Assembly: GCF_014066305.1 (NCBI RefSeq) | Contig: NW_023501049.1 | Location: forward strand, 328,501-392,500 | DNA: 64,000 bases | Direction of reading: 5' to 3' | From: Letharia columbiana | Lineage: Eukaryota; Ascomycota; Lecanoromycetes; Lecanorales; Parmeliaceae | Part shown: positions 27,195 to 38,874 of the stretch, in pieces | How the letters are laid out: each line of letters starts with the position of its first letter | Numbering within the stretch: the stretch's first letter is position 1 | Translations under genes and position numbers: made by a program | Notes under the pieces: model-generated | What the model was told of the DNA's origin: nothing | Databases searched by the model: none | What the model saw: only the letters and a program-made list of their open reading frames with translations

Positions 27195-27655
27195 AGTTAT
27201 CTATAAATTAAGTGAATTTCCGTACGATTTCCGGGGTTCGCCTAGCGTTTGTCGATTTGTCTATTAGTGACTTTTCTTATCTACTCTTTTTTAGTTCTAT
27301 TGTTTGTAACTTTAAAAATTTTGTAATTTTAAAATTTTACGTATGCTCTATATACTCTAGTACTATTCTTATATATATGATATTAATATATTTATTATTA
27401 ATTCTTTATTTACGTTATTAAAGATTATCTCGCACTATTTTTTATTATTTATTTCGTAGTATTTGTTACGTTATCTTTCGTTATGAACCTTTCTTATAAC
27501 GTCATTATTAAACTTTTTTTATATATATTACTATTAATTAGTGAATTAATAAAGTTAGTTTACTAAATCGCGGAATTTTAATTTATTGATTTACTATCTA
27601 CGAATTTTATATTTCCGTCACGCTTGTAATTTCAATTTTTGTTTAGTTTGGATGA
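27195..27655. mobile_element. TIR element M2, strand-asymmetrically mutated relative of M1
   Basis: Aligns with M1 in the same orientation. Shared anchors are TACGATTTCCG near the left end, the block aactttaaaaattttgtaa, the stretch tactctagtactatt, and gcggaattttaattt near the right end. The terminal repeats are diverged. In 27,201-27,660 I count 4 CA but 17 TG. Cytosines were therefore lost from CA mainly on the plus strand while the complementary context was spared, unlike the surrounding DNA. The frame at 27,212-27,421 that this leaves open is not a convincing gene. Confidence 0.65.
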
Positions 27656-28006
27656 TAGTAATTATAAGAAAGTATTAAAGATAGATTTATTAGAGCTAGA
27701 AAAGAGAGACTATAAATAAATTATAATTTTTATATTAAGGTTAATTATCTTTTAGTAAATTTTAGAAATAGTAAATTTATATAGCTTAAATCTTATTATA
27801 TATACTTTCTCTATATAGCGATCTTTTCTTCTTATTACTTTTTATCGATATAGTAGTTTTATATTAATTATAATAAGTTTTCTTATAAGATATAAGCACT
27901 ATATAAGAATTATTAAGAATTATTAAAATTAAAGAACTTTAAAAAAAGTTATAAATTACGATATAAATATTAAAATAAAAGCTTAAGATTAATAAGAGTA
28001 AAGAAT

Positions 28007-28129
28007 AATAAATAATTAAAGATTTAAAATTAAAAATCTTACTTAAAAATTCTAGAATTAGATTTATTCTAATTTATTAGAGAACCTTTTATAGATAATA
28101 TTTCTTATTATTCTCGTATTAATAATATT
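28007..28129. repeat. Direct repeat, left copy
   Basis: Starts ataaataattaaagattta and ends ttctcgtattaataatat, matching 32,459-32,571 apart from a 10-base length difference and mostly transitions. The two copies lie 4.45 kb apart. They could be short LTRs of a degraded retrotransposon or two dispersed repeats; no polypurine tract or TG/CA end is visible. Confidence 0.55.
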
Positions 28130-31100
28130 AATTAATAATATTCTATTATCGTAAAGATAAATATAGTACTATTCTATATTAATTCGTTTATCTCTTTATC
28201 TTAAAATAATTTTAAACGCGTTAAATGCATTTATTTCTTTTATAGTTTATAATCTATAGCGATTATATTCCCTTCTCTATTACTTTTACTATACGCTCTT
28301 TTACTAAACTTAACTTTTTATCTATTATTATTATTTCTTATTTTTTAAGAAAGTAACTAGCTCTCGCGTTATACTAATAAGCGTAATATCTAGATTTTAA
28401 ATAATATAAGATCTCTAAATACTTATAACTTTCTTAGATAAAATAATTAATTTCTTTATATACTCTTTAATATAATATAGTAAGATTAATATAAATAAAC
28501 TTATTAAGATTAAAATTGCTATTAATATCGATATAGCGTTTATACTATTAGATATAAGTCTATATCTTTAAATTCTTAATTTATTAATCTTCGAAAGTAG
28601 TAAGAAGCTATTCGATTTAGAAGAATTAAGAAATCTTTAAAATTAAAATAATTACTATAATTAATAACGATTTATTTAATTTCTCGAAAATAAAAAACTT
28701 TTTAATAATTAAGTTTTTTAATAACACTAATTATTAGGTTAATAAGAGTTCTATATCGAATATTAATAACTATAATATTTATATATAAAGACTACTCGCG
28801 ATAATAAATAGAAAACCTTTTAAGCGTCTAAGTAATATTTTAGTTAACTTAAATAAATAGTAAGATATATAGCGAAATCTTAATATAAATATTAAATATA
28901 CTAAGTATTTATTAGATAATAATTTAAAATTATAAGTTATTACTTTTTAATTAAAGAAGAATTATAAAGATAAAAGTAAGATAAAAAGAAAGATATATTC
29001 GCTTATTTTAAATAATAAAGATAAAAAGAGTTCTAGTATCTTTTACGATGAGCTTATTCTCTATAATAAATATAAAAATATATTATTTAATATAATTAAT
29101 CTTAGCGATAATAATATCTTAATAAAAAATTTAGCGAAGAATATATTAATAGATATTAAAATAAAATCTACGATAGCGAGAGTAGAAAGTAATTTAAAGA
29201 CTGTTATAACTATTAATAAAGAGGCTTTAAATACTTTTAATATTATTAATACTATTATTAGAGCTTCTTTTATTATTTTAAATTTTATAAATTATAATAA
29301 AATTAAAGAAGTAATTAACGCTATAAGTCTTATTATTAATATTATTATAAATATTCTAATTACTAATTTATTAAATTAAATTATTAAAGAAGTAATTATT
29401 ACTCTTTTTAAAAGTAGATTATTATTAATAACGCTTTAGAATCTCGATTAATTTCTATAATCTAGTTTTTTCTAATTTATTCTTAAACGTAAATCAACTA
29501 GTCGCTATAACGAATATTTAAGAGATTATTTAATAAAAGATATTTAGCGATATCTCTTATATCGATAATAATATATATTATTTTTATCTATTATCTACAA
29601 TCTTAAAACGCGTATTTTTTTACTTTCTCGAAATTTATATAGTCGATATTAATAATAGAGTAATATTAAAAGAAAATAGCTAATATTTTAAGTAATCTTA
29701 ATTATATAATAATATATAATTTAGATACGCTATTCTTAATTCTAGATCTAAATAGTTTTAATTCTATCACTTTTCTAATTTAATATAATTAGAAATATTT
29801 AATAAGTATTCTAGTATATTATTCTACTTATAGAAACTCTATATTAAATTTTTTTTAAAAGCTAAATTAATAACTTTATAAAAATTATATAAAGTAGAAT
29901 ATCGTAGTTATATAATTTATTATAAACTCGATTATCGAAAATAGCGAAAGTAATAAGATCGCGATAATTAATTATAATAATAAGAAATATATTAAGACTA
30001 ATAAAGTTAAATTTATAAATAATAATTTATAATTATTATATAATTATCTTATATTTATAATTAATAGATACGCTTATTATATTTAAGAATTATATTATCT
30101 AAATAAAGCGTTAACTCGCTACTATCGCGCTCTTTAGTTATTATCTTCTACTTCTAGATTCTAAATATTAATACTAATTTCTTTTCTCTTTTATTAGAGA
30201 CTTAATTACTCTACTAAATCTTAATATTAGAATATTTAATATTTATAATAAAATTATTCTTAATTTAAATAAAAACTATAAGCTTATCGTCTATTTCGAT
30301 ACTTAATATTATAAAATATATAATTTCTTAATTATTAATCTCTTATTCGCTATTAGTCTATAAATTTTTCACTTTCTTTAATATAGCGTATATATTATAA
30401 ATATATAATTAATTATATCTCTATTCGCTATAGTCTAATTTTTCCTTCTTCGATATAGCGAAGTTTTTCTTCTTATTAATATCGATATATTTAATAATAT
30501 TATTAATACTATATCTATTAAAAATTAAGACGATATCTATATATCTATTCTCTTCGCTAGCTTATTTATCGCTCTCTCTAATTATAACTATATCTATCTC
30601 TTCTATAGCGATATATTTCTCTATCTATTACTAGAAATATATTAAAAATAAAGTAAATTAGACTTTAAAATTAAAAATATAAATATTTTAACTCTTTTTA
30701 TTAATAGTTATAAACTTTAAATCTATTAAGAAGATATATTTATCGCTTATAACTCTTATCTATAAGATTATATAATCGATAAATATATTATTAATTAATT
30801 TCTCTCTTCTAAATTCAATATCTTTTATAGTTTTATAATTAATATATAAGTTATTAATTAAAATCGCGACGAGTAAACTAAATTTACTATTTTAAGCTTC
30901 TCGATTAAGTTCGATTTTATTTATTATCTTTACTTTACTATATCTTTTAAAGATAATATATAATATAATAATATTAAAGAAGATTTATTATTTACGTAAT
31001 AGTAGAATTAAATCTAAAGCGTAAAGTATTTTAATAATAAAAATATATAAATCTATATATAGACTTATAGGGATAAGAGGAGCGCGATTATTAAGAGCGA

Positions 31101-32458
31101 GATAAATGATTTAACTAGTATATTATATCAAGATATATAGAGTTTTTCGAAATATATTAAGTCGATATAGATATTAAAGAAAAGCTAAAAAAAAGAGAAG
31201 TAAAGTATTTATTACTCGTATTATAAAAAAGCTATTAATCTCTTATTTAATAGCTTAGAATATATAAAAGCTTCGATTATAATATTTATATCTATTTTAT
31301 CTTCTTCTCTATAGTACTTAATTATCTTATTAACTATCTATTCGTTAGCTCTAATATATATTACTTTTATTTAATCTATATCTTAACTCTCTTTATTCTC
31401 TTTAGTCTATACGCTATTAAATCGTTAATCTATTTATCTTCTAACGATAATTTTCTATCGCTAAAATTAAAATAAAATATAATCTAAATCTTTAAATTTT
31501 TTTAGCGTATATAATTTAATTAGAATATATTAGAAATTCCTTTATCGCTCGCGCTTAATATTTTCTAATATCTATTCTCTTTTAAATTAAGAATTATTAA
31601 ATTTAAAGATTAAGCTATTCTAGTCTAGCGCGTAATAGATATATAAGAATTAAATATATTAAATTAATTAAATAGTATAAGAGATAGATAATAGACTTTA
31701 AATGAAATAAGATAAGTGAATTATATATTAATTATATTACGTCGCGATAAAAGATTAACGCTATTTCTTTATATATAATTCTATATATTAATAGAATAGC
31801 TCTTATATTATAATTAGATAACTCATAAACGCGTTTAAAAGAATATTAATATCGATCTTAAATTATTTATTTATTTTCTTTATAGATAATAGATAACTCG
31901 TTTAAATCGTTTAAATTCGAGATAGATAAGAAGAAATAGCTAGAATAAGAGTTAATATCGAGTATTTTTAGAGCGTAACGACGTAATAAAAGGTTTTTAT
32001 ATATAAAGAATTATATAATATAAATAAGATTATATTAAAAAAGAAAGTAATAATAGATTTAAAAACGAATTTTATATATAAGAGTAATAAGAAAGAAATA
32101 TAGGAGGCTATTAAGAGGGTATATAAGATTCTAATATTTCGATAATATAAAGAAGAATTATATAATAGATTCTAGATTAAATTTTTTATAAAACTTCTTT
32201 ATCTTATAAGACGCTAGAATATATTATAAATACTTATAAGTTCTAATAAAATATAATAATCTTAAGTCTATATAAAGATTATTTAAAATAATATTATTTA
32301 AATCTAGAGATAATATAATATTTTATAAGAAAATAAAAGATTTAATAGAAGTAGTTATAGATTTTATTAAGAATATCTTAATAATTATAAAAAGAAAATA
32401 GCTAGCGCGTATATATATTTTAAATTAATTCGTCTTTATTTATTAATAACTTTATAAA

Positions 32459-32571
32459 TATAAATAATTAAAGATTTAAAATTAAAAAACTTTCTAGAAT
32501 TAAATTCGTTTTAATTTATTAGAGAATCTTTTAAAAATAGTATTTTTTATTTATTCTCGTATTAATAATAT
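32459..32571. repeat. Direct repeat, right copy
   Basis: Matches 28,007-28,129 from ataaataattaaagattta to ttctcgtattaataatat. Repeat P copy 2 begins about 20 bases further on. The neighbourhood of repeat P copy 1 does not clearly contain this block. Confidence 0.55.
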
Positions 32572-32589
32572 CGTTTATATCTTAATTAA

Positions 32590-33050
32590 AATAATTTATC
32601 TTATTTAAGAAATCTAAGATTAAATTATATATAATTTATCTTTATTTTCTATAAAGAGCGCTATTTAAATATTTAAGTTTAAGTTTAATAATAAATTATA
32701 AATTAAGTATATTTAAGTTTAAAGCGCTATTTTTTAAGATTTAATTTAAATAATAAAAGTTAGAGAGAGGGAATTAATATTAATATTAATTAATTCGAAT
32801 TTAAAAGTTTATTATAATTATTAATAAACTTTAAGTATAATATATATAGCTTTTTATATTTAAGTATATACTCGAATAACTAATATATTTAAAGTCGATT
32901 TAGAGAATTTTAAATTATTTCTTAAATACTTAATATTATATTTCTTTAATTTATCTATCTATAAAATTAAAATTAAATATAATATTACTTTTAATATATT
33001 AAAAGTTCGCGATTATAACTCGATAGTAATTAAGTCTATAAAACTCTTAA
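32590..33050. repeat. Dispersed repeat P, copy 2
   Basis: Begins near atttaagaaatctaagatt and aligns with 26,140-26,640. It is the more heavily mutated of the two copies. Boundaries are approximate and no motif was recognised. Confidence 0.5.
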
Positions 33051-35953
33051 TCTATTATTTTAAAGATTTTTAATTAAAGTATTTAATATAAAATAATATT
33101 ATATATAGTCTTTTATAGATTAATTTAATTTTAATTAAAAGATTATAGATATTAGCTATATAATTTATTAATCTATATAAAAATTATTATCTACTTCTAT
33201 TAAATTATTTAAATTTTTATTATTATTTTATTAATATATTAGAGTTAAAAGAGTATTAAAGGAGATTAGTAAAATAAAAGTATTAATATTTAAACGTACG
33301 CTAACGTATCTTTTCTAAAGATTTAAAAAGTCGCTAAGAAATTAAAATAAATAGTTATTAATTAATATTAGAAATTAAATTTAATAATTAATTTAATTAA
33401 GCTTTTAATTTTTATTATAATCTTTAATTTTATTAACTCTTATAATAAGTTATAAATATCGATATAAAGACTCTTATTTAAGAATTAAATATATTACTAA
33501 TTAGACGCACTTAGAAAGCTCTCTTAATAGAATTAATACTCGAAATAGTTACTAATATCGTATATATTCGATAATAAGTTTTTTTAAGATCTTTTATATA
33601 TCTTTATACGCCTTATTAGTATTACTATTAATATTATTATTAATATAATTTTAAAAGCGTCTTAATTCTTATATAAGTTTTATAAAGCTTTTATTTTCTT
33701 TAATAATAATACTTCTTACTTATAGACTATCTAGATATATATAAGCGATAAAGTTCTCTATAATAAGACTAATTAATAAATATATAACTAGATCTCTTTA
33801 GAAAGAATTTAATTATTTATTATTATTTATCACGCTTAAGTCTAATAACTATACTTTTATATATCTTTATTTATATTTCTAAAATCTATTATTTATTATT
33901 TAAGTCTTTTTATCTTACTTTAGATTATAGTCTTTAATCTTAATATTAGATATTTAATAGAAGAATATTTATATTAATTTTAAAAATACTACGATTTATT
34001 TAATTATATTTTTAATAGTTAATAAAAAGATTATAATAAGAGTTAATAATTTTTTTAATAATAGTATTAGCTACTAGTTATTTTATAGATTAAGCTTCGA
34101 AAATTATCTTCTTATATTATAATAAAATAACTTAATATTAGCGAGTTTTTTTATATACGAATTATTTTATTTAGTAGTTAAGTCTAACTAATATTTATTA
34201 AGATATAAAAGATTTATAACTCTCTAAATCTTTTTTTAATAAGAAATCTAACTTTTATCTTTTAATAGAATTCTACTTATATTAAGATTATTTCGAAATT
34301 AGAATATAGATATAATATTAATAACTCGCTTTTAAATTTACTTCTTATAATATAGATTATAGAGAGCTTCTTAAGATCGCGACTATCGTTATCTTAACTA
34401 TACTCTTATATTATCTACGATATCTATTTCTAGATATATTAAATTTTATTATAATATTATATATTTATTTCTTATTTTTATCGAATATACTATTAAGAGT
34501 ATAGAGGCGAATTTTATATTTTATAGTCTTATAAGTATAATAGATAATTAAGATAGATATATCGCGTTTTAGTTATATATTTTAAATGCTATAGGAGTTT
34601 ATAACTCGATTATTTAACGATTATAGTAGAATAGAGTTATATATAACTATATAAATTATTAAAGTATATAATCTATATATACTTATTTCTATATAAGTTA
34701 ATATCTTATTTATATTATTCTTTCTCTAACTTAAATAATAGCTTTTTATACGCTTAAATAATATATTAAGAGAAGATTAATAAGAAAATTAATAAGAAAT
34801 AAGTAGTTAAGACTTAATATAAATAGAAATAATATTCGAAGTTAAGTACTATATATTCTCTTATTAACTAATAATATAATTTCTTATTTAAAGATCTTAA
34901 GAATAAGCTTAAATCGAATTCTAATAATTTAATAATTAAGAATAATATATATAATAATATTATAGATAATAAATCTATAGATATTTATAAACTTAGCTTA
35001 TTCTTTACTTAAATTTTATATTATAATAATAATAATAGATTCTAGAAAGAAGATGCGATAATTTCTTTTTTATAATTATTATAAGACGTTAAAAGTTTAA
35101 ATTAATAGACTTAATTTAAAAAAGATTAATAAAATAGAAGATATTAGATTTCGATTATATACTATATAATAAGCTTAATATAAATTTAATAGATTAATAT
35201 ATTTAAAAACTATAGAATTATAGATATCTAATTATATTTAAAAAAATTATCTACGCTTAAATCTCTATTATTTTAAAGTCTCTATACTCTTATAGCCTTT
35301 AACTACTTATCGATTATATTTATATTAAAATTTAATAGATTTCTTTTTATACTACTATAGTAGCTTTTATATAATATTTAAATTCTCTTTTTATATTTAT
35401 ATATTTTTTTAAATAATTTTAAATTCTAAGCTCGAGATCGTAGCTCTATAACTCTTTATTTATTTTATAATTTATTTATCGCTATAATTAAATTTTAAGT
35501 AGACGTTATCTATATTCTTCTTAAATAAGAATTAATTAATTTATTAAGTATTAGCGAAGTACTAATCTATATAGTTATATCGATATTTATTTAAGTTATA
35601 ATTAACTTTATTAGAGAGTCTTAATAGAGATAGATTATAATAGTTATTAGTATTTAATAAATCGTTAATTAATATAGCGAGCTTATCGCCCTCTATATTT
35701 AATTTTTCTTTATAATAAATAATTTAATTACTATTAGATTTTCTTCTTATAATTAGTTCTACGCTTATATAATAACTAATAAAATAAAGATATTAGATCG
35801 ATCTCTAACTTTACGATAAGTTATCGAATAATTATAAGATTATTATATAAATAGAGTTCTACTAATTCGATACTAGATTGTTTTAAAAGCTATTAGCGTA
35901 ATAGAAATAAAGTATTAGAGCGTAATCGCTCTAATAGTCTATAGCGAGATATA

Positions 35954-35957
35954 TGAG

Positions 35958-36010
<53 letters not shown>

Positions 36011-36176
36011 TAATATAAAAAACCTATTTAAAAAATAAAAAAAAAAAAAAAAACCCCCCAAAAAAAAAAAAAAAAAAAAAAAATAATAATAAAAATTTTT
36101 TTTTTTAAAAAAATAAAAAAAAAAAAAAAAAAAAAAAATTATATTAGAGAATAATTTAGGTAGAAAAAAAAAAAAA
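35954..36176. other. Anomalous poly(A)-rich tract, possibly an assembly artefact
   Basis: Long A runs are interrupted by short odd pieces, including ccttttaatataaaaaacc, a run of six C and a run of eleven T. Nothing else in the window looks like this. It sits exactly at the left edge of the long palindrome. A noisy consensus at a structure hard to sequence is a plausible cause; an old poly(A) tail is another. Confidence 0.6.
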
Positions 36177-36222
36177 ATTAGCGGTCTTTATAGAGTCGAC
36201 TTAGAACGTAATATATTACTCT

Positions 36223-36398
36223 TATTATAAGTATACTCTTAATATATTACTTAGTCCTTAGCTCTATAACTAGCGAGCCTTAACGAAGACATTTTCTATT
36301 ATATTATATCTTCTTTCTATATATATAGTTCGATAGCCTTATTATTCTAGTTCTATCTCATCTATACTAGTATTATATCTATACTAATTCTAATATTA
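36223..36398 (+). repeat. 5' LTR (RIP-mutated) of the short retroelement
   Basis: Aligns base for base with 37,490-37,665. For example tattataagtatactctta here corresponds to tgttacgagcgtacccttg there, with transitions of the RIP type. The end is placed near ctaattctaata, where the similarity stops. Promoter function, if any, would be lost. Confidence 0.8.
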
Positions 36399-36701
36399 TA
36401 ATAAGACTTCTTCGTATACTCGATAAAGAGAAATATATATAAGCTAATCAACGCACACTTACGTCTATTCGAATTAGCGAATAAATAATTAATAAAGAAA
36501 CGCGCTAATAGAGGCTTTAGTAAGAAATTAAGTTAAGCTATTATATTTCTAGATAAGCTTATTAAACGAGTAACTCGATTCTAAAGAGTCTAATAGAATA
36601 GCGAAATAGTCTCGCTAGAATAGTAGGCGAGGAATAAATAAGATATAGAAACTATTCATATAACTAGCGAATTAATAATAGAAAGAAATCGTTATAAACT
36701 C

Positions 36702-36955
36702 TATATATAGTAAGTCTACTATAATAACGATAAGAATAGTCTCGAAAATAACTTTATTCGATCTCTTTACTAAGTATATCGATAATATATATAATAAGTC
36801 TACTATAAGAGTAGTAAACGTATAATCTCTTTATTAAGTATATCGATAATATATATAATAAGCCTACTATAATAACGACGGAAATAGCCTTAAAACGACT
36901 ACGATTTAATCTCTTTACTAAGTATATCGATAATATATATAGTAAGCCTACTATT
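36702..36955. repeat. Irregular tandem repeats in the 5' half of the short retroelement
   Basis: The phrase aagtatatcgataatatata plus (g/a)taag(t/c)ctactat recurs at about 36,708, 36,797, 36,859 and 36,941. Spacing varies (about 62-89 bases) because the linking sequence differs. The repeats are RIP-mutated and lie entirely in the mutated half. Confidence 0.75.
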
Positions 36956-37009
36956 AAATGACATTTAATATATTTAATTCTTTTCCTACCTCTCTATTAA
37001 ATCTACGAA

Positions 37010-37489
37010 TCGACAAGTACGGCTAAGTTAAGATAAAGGATAAAACGGAGAATAGATTTTTGATAACAAGAGTATGGGAGACATAGGGCAAATCTATAGT
37101 GAAGCTCTTAGGCCAGGCTGCCAACAGGTGTTGAAGAATAATATGCATACGTTGGATTTTCTTTAATTCTATCGAAGGACTATGGTAAGAAGATTGAATA
37201 AGGAGAAGAACTCGGAGAATCTTGCTGGCACGCAGGTAAGATGTGGATTATATCTCCGGAATCTCTGTAGAGTAACTATGGTAGGCATGGCACAGTTAAG
37301 ACCAATATGCGATCCGGTAAAACCTCGGACAAACCACCCGATGTTCGACTGCTATCGCTACACCTCGGCAAATCGTCTCCGGTCGAGGCCTACACGGGCT
37401 ATGGATGTTTGAAGACACAGGGCAAGCAATGGGCGTACATCTTCGGTCTACCAGCCATAGGGGCCATAGCTATTGAGAGGGGGGGGTAG
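37010..37489. other. Unmutated internal segment of the short retroelement
   Basis: CA and TG are frequent and GC is clearly higher than in the flanks. Two overlapping plus-strand frames exist, 37,182-37,412 and 37,307-37,489, but neither has a recognisable domain and neither fills the segment. In this position it may be a captured or leader-type sequence, or a fragment of degraded gag. I do not call a gene. Confidence 0.6.
37472..37489 (+). other. Polypurine tract of the short retroelement
   Basis: The run attgagaggggggggtag ends immediately before TGTTAC. This is the expected primer site for plus-strand DNA synthesis in an LTR retroelement and supports both the orientation and the 3' LTR start. 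Confidence 0.8.
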
Positions 37490-37665
37490 TGTTACGAGCG
37501 TACCCTTGACACACCACTCAGCCCTCAGCCCTATGGCTAGCGGGCCTTGGCGGAGGCATTCCCTACTATATTATGCCTTCTTCCTACATACATAGTTCGG
37601 TAGCCTTATTATTCTAGTTCTATCTCACTTATACTAATATCGCACCTATACTAATTCTAATAACC
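37490..37665 (+). repeat. 3' LTR (unmutated) of the short retroelement
   Basis: Begins TGTTACGAGCGTACC directly after the purine tract and ends near ctaattctaataac, where palindrome sequence resumes. CA and TG contexts are intact throughout, in contrast to the 5' LTR 1.27 kb away. Confidence 0.85.
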
Positions 37666-37679
37666 CTTACTCGATTATT

Positions 37680-37940
37680 CGAGATTTCTTATCTTAGAGA
37701 TCTCTATAAAATATAAAATACGTTATAGAGACTCTTTCGGAATATATCCCTCGATACTTATATATCGAGACTACTTATTTTAGAGATCTTTATAGAATAT
37801 AAGATATATTATAGAAATTCTTTCGAAGTATATTCCTCGATACTTATATATCGAGACTTCTTATTTTAGAGATCTTTATAAAATATAAGATATATTATAA
37901 AAATTCTTTCGAAATATATATCTCGATATATATATATCGA
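37680..37940. repeat. 86-bp tandem units, left palindrome arm
   Basis: Units begin near tcgatacttatatatcgag at 37,751, 37,837 and 37,923, exactly 86 bases apart. Each starts with its own short hairpin, CTCGATA..TATCGAG. The right arm carries two inverted units starting near 38,597 and 38,683. Confidence 0.8.
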
Positions 37941-38595
37941 GATTCGATTATCGAAAGCCTTAGAGTATAGAACTATATCGCTTCTAAAAGCCGATACCCG
38001 ATAAATCTAAAACTTTTACTCTCTAAAAAATATTTTTCGATTTATATATAACGAATTTAAATTCTTAAAATTAGCGAATATATCTTATAGTAACTAGTCT
38101 TCTCGAGATTAGCTAAGTCTCGAAATTTTAACGCGATATAATTATAAGAATAATTTAACTATTACTAGACTATAGATTAAAAAAATTAAGAATATCGCGC
38201 TTTATAATCGATACGCTCTATTTAACTCTATAAGAGTCTATTATATTCTCGCTATAAACTATTAAAGCGATTACGCTCTTATAGTATAATAGACTCTTAT
38301 AGAGCTAAATAGAGCGTATCAATTATAAAGCGCGATACTCTCGATTCTTTTAGTCTATAGTTTAATAATAGTCGAATTATTCTTATAACTATATCGCGCT
38401 AAAATTTCGAGGCTTGGCTAACCTCGAGAAGGCTAGTTACTACGAGATATATTCGCTAATTTCTCGATTTCGAGAATTCGACTTCGTTATATATAAATCG
38501 AAAAATATTTTTTAGAGAGTAAAAGTTTTAGATTTATTAGATATCGGCTCTTAGAAGTAATATAGTTTCGTATTCTAAGGCTTTCGATAATTAAA

Positions 38596-38770
38596 CCTCG
38601 ATATATAAGTATTAAGATATATATTTCGAAAGAATCTTTATAATATATCTTATATTCTATAGAAATCTCTAAGATAAGTAGTCTCGATATATAAGTATCG
38701 AGGTATATACCTCGAAAGAATTTTTATAATATATCTTATATTTTATAAAGATCTTTAAAATAAGAAGTTT
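38596..38770. repeat. 86-bp tandem units, right palindrome arm
   Basis: Two units in inverse orientation to those at 37,680-37,940, with ctcgatatataag at 38,597 and 38,683. Differences from the left arm are mostly transitions. Confidence 0.75.
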
Positions 38771-38874
38771 TAAATAATTAAGAAATAGCGTATTACGCTT
38801 TAAGTTAACTCTATAAAAACCGCTAATTAAGATAAAGCCCTCGAATTAATTCTTTTTAGAGTCGCGAGAATATA

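Larger units (their letters stand above)
27656..35953. other. RIP-degraded 8.3-kb region, no gene recognised
   Basis: The composition is the same AT-rich, CA/TG-depleted type. It contains one pair of direct repeats (28,007-28,129 and 32,459-32,571) and the second copy of repeat P. Broken frames occur on both strands, for example minus strand about 34,000-34,600, but none could be matched to a family by eye. Confidence 0.7.
36223..37665 (+). mobile_element. Short non-autonomous LTR retroelement nested in the palindrome
   Basis: Two direct repeats of about 176 bp (36,223-36,398 and 37,490-37,665) flank about 1.09 kb. That is too short for gag-pol, so this is a TRIM-like or deleted element. A purine tract gagaggggggggtag abuts the 3' repeat, as a polypurine tract should. 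The 3' repeat starts TGTTAC and ends near TAAC. TACTC precedes the 5' repeat (separated by one T) and follows the 3' repeat, a likely 5-bp target duplication. The uninterrupted right palindrome arm serves as the empty site. The 5' part to about 36,985 is RIP-mutated and the 3' part is not. Confidence 0.8.
36140..38872. repeat. Long imperfect palindrome (foldback-like), interrupted by an LTR element
   Basis: The centre is a loop at 38,246-38,284. The left arm runs 37,668-38,245 and continues, beyond the inserted LTR element, at about 36,140-36,222. The right arm runs 38,285-38,872. The inner 53 bases on each side differ at only about two positions, both transitions. Outer parts also pair: aattagcggtctttatagag near 36,176 matches the complement of the right arm near 38,825. 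The left arm has three 86-bp units and the right arm two, explaining the length difference. It may be a foldback transposon or an inverted duplication; a transcript would form a very long hairpin. No coding sequence is seen. Confidence 0.85.

Noticed and set aside
27212..27421. 69-residue plus-strand open frame
   Set aside because: It lies inside MITE M2 and is open only because TG contexts were spared on this strand. The product is a hydrophobic, AT-driven sequence with no homolog in M1.
37182..37489. Two overlapping plus-strand frames in the short LTR element
   Set aside because: They overlap in different frames, are 76 and 60 residues long, and have no recognisable domain or context as gag or pol. 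They are open mainly because this segment is not RIP-mutated.
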